From Verrucomicrobiales bacterium (GTDB lineage Bacteria > Verrucomicrobiota > Verrucomicrobiae > Limisphaerales > UBA1100): DNA of 64,000 nucleotides. The DNA is taken from the NCBI GenBank assembly GCA_002721895.1, contig PBLV01000015.1, positions 143,344 through 207,343 on the forward strand, read 5' to 3'. Shown here in pieces: positions 44,041 through 52,162 of this stretch. The notes beneath the pieces were generated by a model. It saw nothing but the letters and a program-made list of their open reading frames with translations. It was not told the origin of the DNA and ran no database searches. Each line of letters starts with the position of its first letter. Within the stretch, counting starts at the first letter, position 1. Position numbers and translations under genes: made by a program.

Positions 44041-44975
44041 TCAGCATGGCAAAGAAAAACGGCTTCTTCACCTGACCTCAGAGCACGATGGTCTCGGCAA
44101 CAGACTCCCAGTTCGTCGAGCCATTGGAGAACCAGGGCCGTTGTGTGGCGGTTGGAGTAAAATGCGAGCAGCGAGTCACCTAGGGCAAATCGGAATGTAG
44201 TTCCGTGGCAGATGATCTCAAGCGGGGCATTAAAAATCCAATGAGCTTCAATCCGCCGAAGGCCCGATTGACTGGCCGCTTGGGAAAAGACAAGTTCGCC
44301 CTTTGTGATGCCTATTTCTTCCAAGGCCCCAAGGATCCAGTCTCGGGTGGGCTGATTGTCGTACTGGGGCAATATTTTAGCCACACCATCATCATAGTTT
44401 CTTCCTGGGGCTAAATTTGCGCTCAACAACAGCCAATCTCCGGGGCGCAGGATTTGCGACAATTGCCTGGCCAAAAGTTTTGGGGGGAAATTTGGAATCA
44501 CTCCAAACAAGGTGAAAATGCATGGCAATCCGTCTGGTAACAGTGATCGAAGGAATTTCCCCGGACCATCGGCATTCGCAAGATCCAGCAGACAGGAATG
44601 ATTGTTCTGGGCGGGTGAATTGCGAATGGCTTCGCATGTTAAATCTTCACTGATATCGAGTGCCCAGTAGGTAGGGGTTTGAAGTTGATCCAAGATCATC
44701 GCGTCCTTGAGCCCTCCGCCGCAACCCAAGCCGATCACTTGGGTTAATGCGGACGGGCATTCCGCTGCGACTTGCCGGGCGATCCAGTGATAAAGTTCAT
44801 TGCACGCGGGGTTAATCCGGGCAGGAGAAAATGCTTCATGCACAGCTAGCCAACGCCTGGCTTGCGCGGGGCTTTCGTAGAGCAAGGCTGAGGGCAGCTG
44901 ACCCTCCTTGAGATCCATGAGCATCGCCTGCCGCCTGGTTTCGGGCCGGGCTGAGGGATGAACATGGTGAGTCAT
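44037..44975 (-). CDS. EgtD-like (histidine-specific family) SAM methyltransferase
   Basis: About 312 residues from ATG 44975 (MTHHVHPSARPETRRQAML), a start fixed by an ATGA overlap with the DUF420 gene. The SAM-binding core is visible as VIGLGCGGGLKD, then TYWALDISEDL and IFTLFGVIPNFPP; the C-terminal segment has FRFALGDSLLAFYSNRHT, which resembles the family's F-x-R/E-x-S-x-K/R-hydrophobic block. EgtD makes trimethylhistidine for ergothioneine, and relatives make diphthamide-like or other methylated products. No EgtB, EgtC or EgtE partner is present. Coupling to the oxidase genes is unusual. Alternative: another class I methyltransferase. Confidence 0.65.
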   Translation of the reverse strand: MTHHVHPSARPETRRQAMLMDLKEGQLPSALLYESPAQARRWLAVHEAFSPARINPACNELYHWIARQVAAECPSALTQVIGLGCGGGLKDAMILDQLQTPTYWALDISEDLTCEAIRNSPAQNNHSCLLDLANADGPGKFLRSLLPDGLPCIFTLFGVIPNFPPKLLARQLSQILRPGDWLLLSANLAPGRNYDDGVAKILPQYDNQPTRDWILGALEEIGITKGELVFSQAASQSGLRRIEAHWIFNAPLEIICHGTTFRFALGDSLLAFYSNRHTTALVLQWLDELGVCCRDHRALRSGEEAVFLCHAE

Positions 44976-45403
44976 TTGGCTTGAGGGAAAATCTGGTACA
45001 GAATCAGATAAACCAGAACGCCGGTGATGGATACGTAAAGCCATATTGGCCAAGCCCATTTCGCAAAGCGTCGATGCTTTTCAAAATTCTGTTTCCACGC
45101 ATGCCAAAGTGAGAGGAAAATGAAGGGCAGCATGACGACGGCCAGCACCACGTGGGTAAACAATAGCACAAGGTAATAAGAGCGGAACCATTGAGGTTCA
45201 GTAAAGCGGGTGACGGCTTCCGTGTTGAAATGGTAGTAGAGATAACATGCCAGGAAAATGGTCGAGGTGGCAAAAGCCGCGATCATGCATTTCTTGTGCG
45301 TCTCTTGGTTGCCTTTCTTGATAAACACGAACCCAGCAACCAGGAACACAGTACTGAGGAAATTCAGTGTGGCGTTGATCGCTGGCAAGTCGCTGATGCT
45401 CAT
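44972..45403 (-). CDS. DUF420 membrane protein of the cytochrome oxidase locus
   Basis: A 143-residue protein with four predicted transmembrane helices (about 10-28, 40-58, 75-100, 118-138). It carries His residues typical of DUF420 (THKKCMIAAF, HFNTEAVTR, THVVLAVVMLP, HAWKQNFEKHRRFAKW). DUF420 proteins (CtaM-like) occur beside heme-copper oxidase genes and are implicated in oxidase assembly. It overlaps both neighbours by 4 bases (SCO upstream, methyltransferase downstream), so all three are probably coupled. Confidence 0.85.
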   Translation of the reverse strand: MSISDLPAINATLNFLSTVFLVAGFVFIKKGNQETHKKCMIAAFATSTIFLACYLYYHFNTEAVTRFTEPQWFRSYYLVLLFTHVVLAVVMLPFIFLSLWHAWKQNFEKHRRFAKWAWPIWLYVSITGVLVYLILYQIFPQAK

Positions 45404-46173
45404 GGGCTCACCTTTGGCTCCGCGTGGAGTTTGGTTATGGATTTCAGGATGTTGCCTGTGAGCCCGGGGGCGCCGTGTTCAAAGGATGCCCGCAGTCTGC
45501 CGTGTCCATCCACGAGAACAAAACGCTCGGAGTGGATAAAAAGATCATTGGGGCTGACTTGGTTTTCGGCTTCCTTGGCGAGGGCAACCAACTTCAAGTC
45601 ACGGACAGCCAAACGGGTGATATCTTCCTTGTCGCCCGTCAGAAAAGTCCATCGACTTGGATCTGCCTTGAACCTGTCCGCAAATGAATTGAGAACTTGG
45701 GGCGTGTCATACTCAGGATCCGTGGTTAGGGTCACAAAATGTACTGGCCAGTCAGAAGGAATATCATCCTGCAGGTCGGCGAGGGACTGAGTCATGGCAG
45801 GGCACGGGCCGGGGCAACGTGTGAAGATAATGTCCGCCAGCCATATTTTACCGTTTAGGTTCTCAAGAGTGAATTTGTTGCCGGATTGATCCAGCAATTC
45901 GAATGGTTGAATCTGGTTTATGACGGGTAAAGACCTCGCGTCATGGCCAGATTGAAGTTCCTTCAAAAGCTCGCGTTCATTTTTGAGTTCACCGAGCACT
46001 TTTTCATGATCGGACTGAAGTTCCTGTAGCTGGACAATTAGATCGGAATTTTTCCTGTTGAGATCCAGATTACGGCGGCTTTCCACCAGCGTGATGGCGA
46101 TCAACATGCCCACAAGCAACATGCCCATTACAAAGATGCCTCCCCGGCGGGGAGTTTTGGGGCGTTTATTCAT
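45400..46173 (-). CDS. SCO1/SenC copper chaperone
   Basis: A 257-residue protein with an N-terminal membrane anchor (about 12-30), a coiled-coil stalk (about 40-75) and a thioredoxin-like SCO domain. Copper ligands are Cys120 and Cys124 in TRCPGPCPAMTQS, with His214 in FIHSERFVLVD. SCO proteins deliver copper to the CuA site of subunit II or reduce its cysteines. The coiled-coil stalk is longer than in many SCO proteins. It lies between coxB and the DUF420 gene. Confidence 0.92.
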   Translation of the reverse strand: MNKRPKTPRRGGIFVMGMLLVGMLIAITLVESRRNLDLNRKNSDLIVQLQELQSDHEKVLGELKNERELLKELQSGHDARSLPVINQIQPFELLDQSGNKFTLENLNGKIWLADIIFTRCPGPCPAMTQSLADLQDDIPSDWPVHFVTLTTDPEYDTPQVLNSFADRFKADPSRWTFLTGDKEDITRLAVRDLKLVALAKEAENQVSPNDLFIHSERFVLVDGHGRLRASFEHGAPGLTGNILKSITKLHAEPKVSP

Positions 46174-46197
46174 GAGGGGGCCGCGTGTTGCGCGGGG

Positions 46198-47409
46198 TTA
46201 GTCCTGTGTAGCCGTGGCGATCTCCTTGGAGACAGGCGAATCCTTGAGCCACCAGCCGGAATTCTGATTCCACCAGTCAGCAAAATCATTTTGCGTCAAG
46301 ACTTCGAAGTCTCCCCGCATGGCTGCATGTCCGTCGCCGCAAAGCTGGGCGCAGGTAATCCATGTCTTCATTTCGCGTTTGGCCTTGAAATGGACGGGAA
46401 TTTGAAGGCCGGGAATCGCGTCCTGACAAACGCGGATCGGTATGACTTTGAAACAATGGATCACATCTTTGCTGGAAATATGGGTAATCACACTAACCCC
46501 CTCGGGAACGACCACTTTTTCCACGACGAAATCATCCAGCCCCTCCGCTGTATTAGGAACACGACCCAACGGGTTTTCAACGGTGGCCAGTTTCATTTCC
46601 TGCCTGCCATAAATCCCGTCGAAACCGGAATAAAGGCCATTCCATTTAAACTGCTCGGCAATTACCCGGACAACAATGGTGGGCATTTTGCTGACACTGG
46701 CATTTGCCCCGCTGCCTGTGGCCTTGATGGAATATTTCTTGCCCGCTTTTAGGGCGATCATCTTGGAAATTTTTCTACGCTCTTCCTTCAGGGTGTCTTG
46801 AGTGGAAAGCTTTTCAAGCAGCTCCGTATTATCGAGATTAGCAACGAGGTTGTTCTCTTCATCGGACACAGCCACAGAGGCAGTAGAAGCGGAATCAAGA
46901 TGCAGCATGTAAAGGCCATCTTCTTCCGGCTCGATTTCGTGCGGGGCTCCATTTGCCTTAAGCGTAGCTTCAGTCGTGACTCCTTCCTGCGGAAACTTGT
47001 CGGCGTCAACAACCTTGGCCCACAGTGGGATGGCGAATGCAATGATCAGGACCACCTCGGCGAGAATGACGCCACCTTCGGCAATGGTGGTTGGTATCTT
47101 GGAGCGGAAACCATGGTAGTCCGCGGTTGGGTTTTTAGATTTACGGAATCGATACAGCGCATAAATAAAATAAACGCTCCAGCCTACAAACAGAACCAGC
47201 ATGAGGACGTGGACGTAAATGATCATTTCGTCGATATCAGAGCCATGTTCGGAATTGGGCGACCCCTCGGGGAACCACAAATAGGGTCGGGTCTTTTTTA
47301 CGAATTCCGATTCGGCGGCTTCATTTGCGTGCACGGTATCCAAGCCGCTGGCGGCAAACATCCCGAACAGGGTGGCCAGTAATGCGTATAATTTCAAAAA
47401 GTCCTTCAT
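46198..47409 (-). CDS. coxB: Cytochrome c oxidase subunit II with an extra domain
   Basis: A 403-residue subunit (commonly 250-350). Signal or first hydrophobic stretch at 5-22, transmembrane helices at about 61-85 and 110-131. The CuA site is complete: His318 (DVIHC), Cys353 and Cys357 (CAQLC), His361 and Met364. About 105 residues (roughly 135-243) are inserted between the second helix and the cupredoxin domain. The usual aromatic electron-entry patch (WYW-like) reads AEQFKWNG near 251-258. There is no CxxCH, so the oxidase is aa3- rather than caa3-type in this subunit. The gene sits downstream of subunits I, III and IV, not first as is common. Confidence 0.92.
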   Translation of the reverse strand: MKDFLKLYALLATLFGMFAASGLDTVHANEAAESEFVKKTRPYLWFPEGSPNSEHGSDIDEMIIYVHVLMLVLFVGWSVYFIYALYRFRKSKNPTADYHGFRSKIPTTIAEGGVILAEVVLIIAFAIPLWAKVVDADKFPQEGVTTEATLKANGAPHEIEPEEDGLYMLHLDSASTASVAVSDEENNLVANLDNTELLEKLSTQDTLKEERRKISKMIALKAGKKYSIKATGSGANASVSKMPTIVVRVIAEQFKWNGLYSGFDGIYGRQEMKLATVENPLGRVPNTAEGLDDFVVEKVVVPEGVSVITHISSKDVIHCFKVIPIRVCQDAIPGLQIPVHFKAKREMKTWITCAQLCGDGHAAMRGDFEVLTQNDFADWWNQNSGWWLKDSPVSKEIATATQD

Positions 47410-47410
47410 G

Positions 47411-47674
47411 CTAAATCGACTGTTCTGCCTCCCTGGCGGTTTCGTTCAGGGGCATCGGGTGCGTCTGGCCCCGCCGCCAGAGGAAGATTCCAAAAGCGGC
47501 TACAGCTCCCAGGACAAGGGCCACGACGCCGAGCAGCGTGTAGATTCCTGCATTGAGTCCATGAGCCAACTGGGAATCGGTTTTGCCAAAACAACTCGGG
47601 CAGGCCGCCAAGATTGCGGGGTGCATGCAAATTGTGGCCAGCAACGCGGTCATGTACTTTTTTACGCGGCTCAT
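47411..47674 (-). CDS. Small membrane protein with CPSC motif in the oxidase locus
   Basis: An 87-residue protein from ATG 47674 (MSRVKKYMTALLATI). A signal-like segment is followed by CPSCFGKTDSQLAHGLNAGIY (Cys25, Cys28), then a transmembrane helix (about 42-65) and a polar tail. The CxxC suggests redox or metal binding outside the membrane; a role in oxidase assembly is inferred from position only. The start overlaps the previous small gene's stop by 4 bases (ATGA), and its stop precedes the coxB ATG by 1 base. Confidence 0.7.
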   Translation of the reverse strand: MSRVKKYMTALLATICMHPAILAACPSCFGKTDSQLAHGLNAGIYTLLGVVALVLGAVAAFGIFLWRRGQTHPMPLNETAREAEQSI

Positions 47675-47877
47675 AGGGTACTGTATTTCTTTAGCTTTTG
47701 GATAATGCTGCGGCTGTAAATCAGGAGAACAATTCCACTGACGATAAAAGTGATGCCGATTCCCAAAAAGCTTGCATCTTCGCCATTGTGCCAGCGTATC
47801 ACGCACCAAGAGCCTACCCCGAATCCCAAGAGGATGGATATGATAATGAAGACTATGTGAAACGCCTTGAGTGACAT
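47671..47877 (-). CDS. Tiny two-helix membrane protein in the oxidase locus
   Basis: A 68-residue protein from ATG 47877 (MSLKAFHIVFIIISILLGFGVG). It has two hydrophobic helices (about 5-25 and 38-58) and a short basic tail. I do not recognise a family. It begins 1 base after the subunit IV stop and overlaps the next small gene, so it is almost certainly a translated member of the oxidase operon, perhaps an accessory subunit. Confidence 0.65.
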   Translation of the reverse strand: MSLKAFHIVFIIISILLGFGVGSWCVIRWHNGEDASFLGIGITFIVSGIVLLIYSRSIIQKLKKYSTL

Positions 47878-47878
47878 T

Positions 47879-48298
47879 TTATTCGTCTCCCTTGTCTCCG
47901 AGTTGCCCATTCTCGGATGCATCCTTGGATTCCTTGGTGATCGGCATGCCGGTGTTTACATCGAATTCGTTAATATTTCCGGGCTTGCGCCACTGCTCGC
48001 CAAGAACCGTGAGTCCCATCATGCCCGCGAAGAAGAAAAACGTGCAAAGCATGGTCCAGCTGATCGTCTTGAGCTTGGAGTCCCACCACATGTGCATGAA
48101 AACAGCCACAACCCCAGTGGCTTTGATGATGGCCACAAACATGGCCATCAGGACGGCATAGCCGAAGCCGCCCAAGTGATCCGCCACATGGAAAAGGTCG
48201 GCGGCAAATGTCACTGCCGTGCCGACAATCAGCACGATACCGACGGCATTGATCTGCTTCTTGAGCTGGTCGTAATCAGTTTTATGGTCGTCGCCCAT
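47879..48298 (-). CDS. Cytochrome c oxidase subunit IV-like protein
   Basis: A 139-residue protein with three hydrophobic helices (about 15-37, 48-70, 82-102). The second includes GFGYAVLMAMFVAIIKATGVVAVFMHMWWDSK, whose K-A-x3-A-x-FMH block is characteristic of the prokaryotic subunit IV/CyoD-like family. The C-terminal tail is polar and extramembrane. It stabilises the oxidase core. It follows the subunit III gene by 9 bases. Confidence 0.85.
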   Translation of the reverse strand: MGDDHKTDYDQLKKQINAVGIVLIVGTAVTFAADLFHVADHLGGFGYAVLMAMFVAIIKATGVVAVFMHMWWDSKLKTISWTMLCTFFFFAGMMGLTVLGEQWRKPGNINEFDVNTGMPITKESKDASENGQLGDKGDE

Positions 48299-48307
48299 GG
48301 GGTCTCC

Positions 48308-49405
48308 TTACAATAGGTACAAGATTGGGAAGAGGAAAATCCAGACAAGGTCCACGAAGTGCCAGAACAAGCCGGTAATCTCAATGCGGTTGGCAAAGCG
48401 ATCCTTGCTCTCCGTCCAGACGCGACGGCTGATAGGCAGGAGGTGGTAAAGCATGACGAAGATGCCGCCCAGCACGTGGAGAGCGTGAAGGCCAGTCATG
48501 GTGTAGTAGGTTGCAAAAAACGTGCTGTGGCCGGGATCAAATGAAGTGAGCCTTTGAATGTCTTCGCGGGGAATCTTGACGGTGTTGTGGCCGTGCGTGC
48601 CCGGACTGTCCCCGTCGTGTTTATGGCTTCCGTGGCCTTCAGCAACACGCCTCGGCTTTTTACTGGACGCTCTGTCCTTGTCCCAGACGCCATGGGCGGG
48701 GGCAAGCTCAATGGCAGCAATGTTGTATTTGCGGAATGTTGTGGGTGTCCCGGCTTCGTCGGCCTTCTTCTCCGAGGGCTGGGAAAAGCGCCAAAGCCAT
48801 GCCTTGCTCCAGAATGGCACGCCGAGGACGGCGCCAACCTCGTGATGTTTGCCTTCCTTGTCCCAATAACCAACAATATGGCCATCGAGTGGTTTGTCCT
48901 TCAACTCGACGTCGTCCCATACCTTCTTGTGGGGGTCGTAGCGTTTTTGCCAGATGTCCTTTACTGACTCTTCACTGAAGCCGCCGGGAAGAGCGGCGCC
49001 CATGTGCTTCCTAGCCGCCTCATTACTGGTAAAGGTGATGTCATAATGGGTGAACTTGGCGGGCCATTCATAGCTCCATTTGACCACTAGAAATGCTGCC
49101 GCAAATATGATAGTCCACCATTGCAGCCTGCGAAAACCGGCGAAGTCATCCTGCTTAAGGTAAATCCACGCAAGCACGACAGTTACGCTGGAGGCAATCA
49201 AGATCAGGGTGTTGAACGCGCCAACCCATTTGTTCATCAAACCCAAGCTCCAAGTGCCCGGGTCAGCACCGACGCGCAAGAGCACGTAGGCGGAGAATAG
49301 CGCACCGAAGAGCATAACCTCGGAGGCAAGGAACAGCCAGATGCCGGCCTTGCCGTTGTACAGCCCCGTGTCTTCGCGGGGTTTTTCTGCGTAGGGAATT
49401 TCCAT
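48308..49405 (-). CDS. coxC: Cytochrome c oxidase subunit III with a large soluble insertion
   Basis: A 365-residue subunit (usually about 190-270). Helices at about 22-44, 60-82 and 96-110 precede a polar insertion spanning about 122-290, after which TGLHALHVLGGIFVML and the final WHFVDLVWIFLFPILYLL are canonical. The insertion contains a His-rich stretch, GHGSHKHDGDSPGTHGH (257-273), that could bind copper or another metal. The coxA start codon lies upstream and the two genes abut exactly (no intergenic base). Subunit III supports proton uptake stability of subunit I. Confidence 0.9.
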   Translation of the reverse strand: MEIPYAEKPREDTGLYNGKAGIWLFLASEVMLFGALFSAYVLLRVGADPGTWSLGLMNKWVGAFNTLILIASSVTVVLAWIYLKQDDFAGFRRLQWWTIIFAAAFLVVKWSYEWPAKFTHYDITFTSNEAARKHMGAALPGGFSEESVKDIWQKRYDPHKKVWDDVELKDKPLDGHIVGYWDKEGKHHEVGAVLGVPFWSKAWLWRFSQPSEKKADEAGTPTTFRKYNIAAIELAPAHGVWDKDRASSKKPRRVAEGHGSHKHDGDSPGTHGHNTVKIPREDIQRLTSFDPGHSTFFATYYTMTGLHALHVLGGIFVMLYHLLPISRRVWTESKDRFANRIEITGLFWHFVDLVWIFLFPILYLL

Positions 49406-51247
49406 TTACTTGGCGGGTTCGTTCTGAGGCGAGAAGTCCTTGGAGGCGCCGGGTACGCTGTACTCGTAAGCATCCCGGTATACCTCGATTTTCTTTGTAA
49501 AGTTTCCGTGGCCAGGAGGCGTGGGGGTTTGCCATTCCAGCGTGGTGCCTTCCACCGGGTTGTCATTCTTGACCTTCTCGCCGTGGAGCAGGCTCCAGAA
49601 GAAGTTGATGATGAAAGGAATCTGCGCCAGCCCCAGAGCCCAAGCAGCATGGGAAATATTCTGATTGAGGGCGAGCGAGGTGGTGGTTAAGCCTACCACT
49701 CCGTCCGCCGCACCATAAGCCGCGCCGCCATCGGACATGCGCCGGATCATGCCGTCCATGCCCTGCGCGAACATGGGCATGAAGATCAGGTTCATGAAAA
49801 TCAGCGAACACCAGAAATGCACTTTGCCCCAGAATTCATTCATGTGCCGACCAGTCATTTTGGGGTACCAGTAGTAGATGCCCGCAAGCAGGCCGAAGAT
49901 TGTTCCCGGCGCTACGACATAATGGAAATGGGCAATGACATAGTAAGTGTCATGAAGGTGGATGTCCGTGAAGTTAAATCCGAGCGGCAGGCCCGTAAGG
50001 CCGCCAATGCCGAACATGGGCAGAAACGCCAGGGCAAACATCGAGGCCGTGTTAAATCGCATGGAGCCCTTCCATAGGCTCATAAAAAGACAGGTCAACA
50101 GGATGACTGATGGGATGGAGATAATCATCGTTGTTGTCTGGAAGAACGTGGCCACCTTGGTGCTCATGCCCGTCATATACATGTGGTGTGCCCAGACGAT
50201 GAAGGACAGAAAGCCGAGCACCAGCACAGAACCCACCATGAGTTTGTAGCCCCAGATGGGACGCCGTGTGGTGTTGGCTAGGATCTCAGTGACAATCCCG
50301 ATGGCGGGCAGGATGAGGACGTACACCTCGGGGTGGCCCAGAAACCAGAACAAGTGTTGATACAGGAGCGGGCTACCGCCACCACTGATGTCAGCCGGGG
50401 CACCGGCAACCATCAGGCCGGTGGGGGAGAAGAAACTGGCACCTGGAGCAACAATATCAATCAACATCATGATGGCCGCGGCTTCCAGGGGCGGGAAGGC
50501 CAGGAGCAACAAAAAGGCGGTTACAAATTGTGCCCAGACAAAGAACGGCATGCGAAACCAAGTCATGCCCGGGGCGCGCAACTGGATAATGGTGGCAATG
50601 AAATTTACCGCGCCCAAGAGTGACGATGTGATCAGGAGGATGAATCCGACCAGAAGATAGATTTGTCCGTTGGTGGGGATGATCTCGGACAATGGCGGAT
50701 ACATGGTCCAGCCCGCTTGCGCGGGGCCGCCGGGTATAAAAAAACTGGCGGCGATAATGACCACCCCGACAAAGAAACACCAAAAACTAGCCATGTTGAC
50801 TCGTGGAAAACACATATCCACCGCTCCTATCTGGAGGGGCACAATGTAATTACCAAAAGCGGCAAACCCTAGCGGCACAATGGCCAGAAACACCATGATG
50901 ACCCCGTGCATGGCGCCGAACTGGTTGTAGGCGCTGCGAGACATGACGCCGTTTTCAAAAATCGGCTTGGATTCCCCACCCAACTCGTGGGCGTAAACGT
51001 GTTCGAGCACCTTGCCGGCCACGGGGATGGGTTGGCCGGGCTTGGCCATCTGCCAACGCATGGTGGCAATGAGACAGAAACCAATCAGCAAAAATACTAG
51101 GCCAGTAATGCCGTACTGGATTCCGATGATCTTGTGATCGGAGGAAAAGACGTACTTGGACAGAAAATGCTGGTCACCGTGATCGTCATGGCCGTGATCA
51201 TGCGTCTCCGCGGCTTGGTCAGCTTTTTTTGTTTTTGTTTGTGCCAT
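49406..51247 (-). CDS. coxA: Cytochrome c oxidase subunit I
   Basis: A 613-residue heme-copper oxidase core with 12 or more helices. Heme a ligands are His114 (AMHGVIM) and His442; the heme a3 ligand is His440 (IAHFHYV). CuB ligands are His305 (GHPEVY) with cross-linked Tyr309, and His354/His355 (AHHMYMTG). The K-channel Lys335 (GYKLMVGS) and Glu307 are present, so this is an A-type oxidase. The N-terminus carries an unusual His/Asp-rich tag (HDHGHDDHGDQH, 16-27). It reduces oxygen to water and pumps protons. Confidence 0.97.
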   Translation of the reverse strand: MAQTKTKKADQAAETHDHGHDDHGDQHFLSKYVFSSDHKIIGIQYGITGLVFLLIGFCLIATMRWQMAKPGQPIPVAGKVLEHVYAHELGGESKPIFENGVMSRSAYNQFGAMHGVIMVFLAIVPLGFAAFGNYIVPLQIGAVDMCFPRVNMASFWCFFVGVVIIAASFFIPGGPAQAGWTMYPPLSEIIPTNGQIYLLVGFILLITSSLLGAVNFIATIIQLRAPGMTWFRMPFFVWAQFVTAFLLLLAFPPLEAAAIMMLIDIVAPGASFFSPTGLMVAGAPADISGGGSPLLYQHLFWFLGHPEVYVLILPAIGIVTEILANTTRRPIWGYKLMVGSVLVLGFLSFIVWAHHMYMTGMSTKVATFFQTTTMIISIPSVILLTCLFMSLWKGSMRFNTASMFALAFLPMFGIGGLTGLPLGFNFTDIHLHDTYYVIAHFHYVVAPGTIFGLLAGIYYWYPKMTGRHMNEFWGKVHFWCSLIFMNLIFMPMFAQGMDGMIRRMSDGGAAYGAADGVVGLTTTSLALNQNISHAAWALGLAQIPFIINFFWSLLHGEKVKNDNPVEGTTLEWQTPTPPGHGNFTKKIEVYRDAYEYSVPGASKDFSPQNEPAK

Positions 51248-51265
51248 GGGGTTGTGTTTTAAGGG

Positions 51266-52162
51266 TCATGCCCGGGCCACCACCATCAACCCCAGCAACA
51301 GGGGCAGATAAAGGATGGAATAGTAAAACAAACGGCGCGCCGATGCCACCGTCAAATTCCGGGCAAAGTTGATCGCGCCCGCCAGAAAGAGCAGCCCGAG
51401 CGCAATCGCGCCCGCAAAATACCACGGGCCGGTCATCTGAAAGATGGCCGGCAACAATGAAAACGGCAACAGAGCGAGGGCGTAATGCACCGACTGGCGG
51501 CTGGTGCGTTCACCGGTCTCATCTTCAACCGAGAGCATGGCAAAACCCGCCTTTGCGTATTCATCGCGATACATCCAAGAAATGGCGAAAAAATGGGGCA
51601 GTTGCCAGAAAAACAGAATTGCAACCAAGGCCCATCCTTCCAATGCAATATTGTTTTGCGCCGCCGCCCATCCCATCAAGGGTGGCAATGCGCCCGGAAT
51701 GGCCCCGACGAGTGTGTTGTGTTCTGTCACTCGCTTGAGGGGCGTGTAAATCAACACGTAACTGACAAGAGTGACCGCTCCGATCACACTGGTGATGGGG
51801 TTTACGGCCATGGCCAGCCAAATGAGGCCCATCACGCCGCCGGCGCCACCGTAAAGCAGGGCAATCTCCGGCCTGATTTGCCCCGCAGGAATGGGTCTGC
51901 CCGCGGTACGCTGCATCTTGGCGTCGTAGTCCTTTTCCAGGTATTGGTTCAGAGCCTGGGCTCCGCTTGCCACCAGCCCCGTTCCGAGCAGGGCGTGGAA
52001 GAGCAACGTGAAATCCACGGCCGCTGCACCCATGTAAAAACCCACCGCCGTGGTTACCAGCACCATCAGGGTCAGGCGCGCCTTGATCAATTCAGCGAAC
52101 ACCGCCAGTCGCCCCGCGGCTGTGCCGCGTTTTGCAAATGGAATGACGGATTCAGAACTCAT
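51266..52162 (-). CDS. ctaB: Protoheme IX farnesyltransferase (heme O synthase)
   Basis: A 298-residue UbiA-family enzyme with about eight transmembrane helices. It adds a farnesyl group to heme B to make heme O. NQYLEKDYDAKMQRTAGRPIPAG is the first Asp-rich prenyl-diphosphate site, and YTPLKRVTEHNTLVGAIPGALPPLMGW is the second conserved block. It abuts ctaA with no gap and precedes coxA by 18 bases, so heme A synthesis is made together with the oxidase. Confidence 0.96.
   Translation of the reverse strand: MSSESVIPFAKRGTAAGRLAVFAELIKARLTLMVLVTTAVGFYMGAAAVDFTLLFHALLGTGLVASGAQALNQYLEKDYDAKMQRTAGRPIPAGQIRPEIALLYGGAGGVMGLIWLAMAVNPITSVIGAVTLVSYVLIYTPLKRVTEHNTLVGAIPGALPPLMGWAAAQNNIALEGWALVAILFFWQLPHFFAISWMYRDEYAKAGFAMLSVEDETGERTSRQSVHYALALLPFSLLPAIFQMTGPWYFAGAIALGLLFLAGAINFARNLTVASARRLFYYSILYLPLLLGLMVVARA

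Noticed and set aside
46198..47409. caa3-type oxidase with a cytochrome c domain on subunit II
   Set aside because: The C-terminus after the CuA site has no CxxCH motif.
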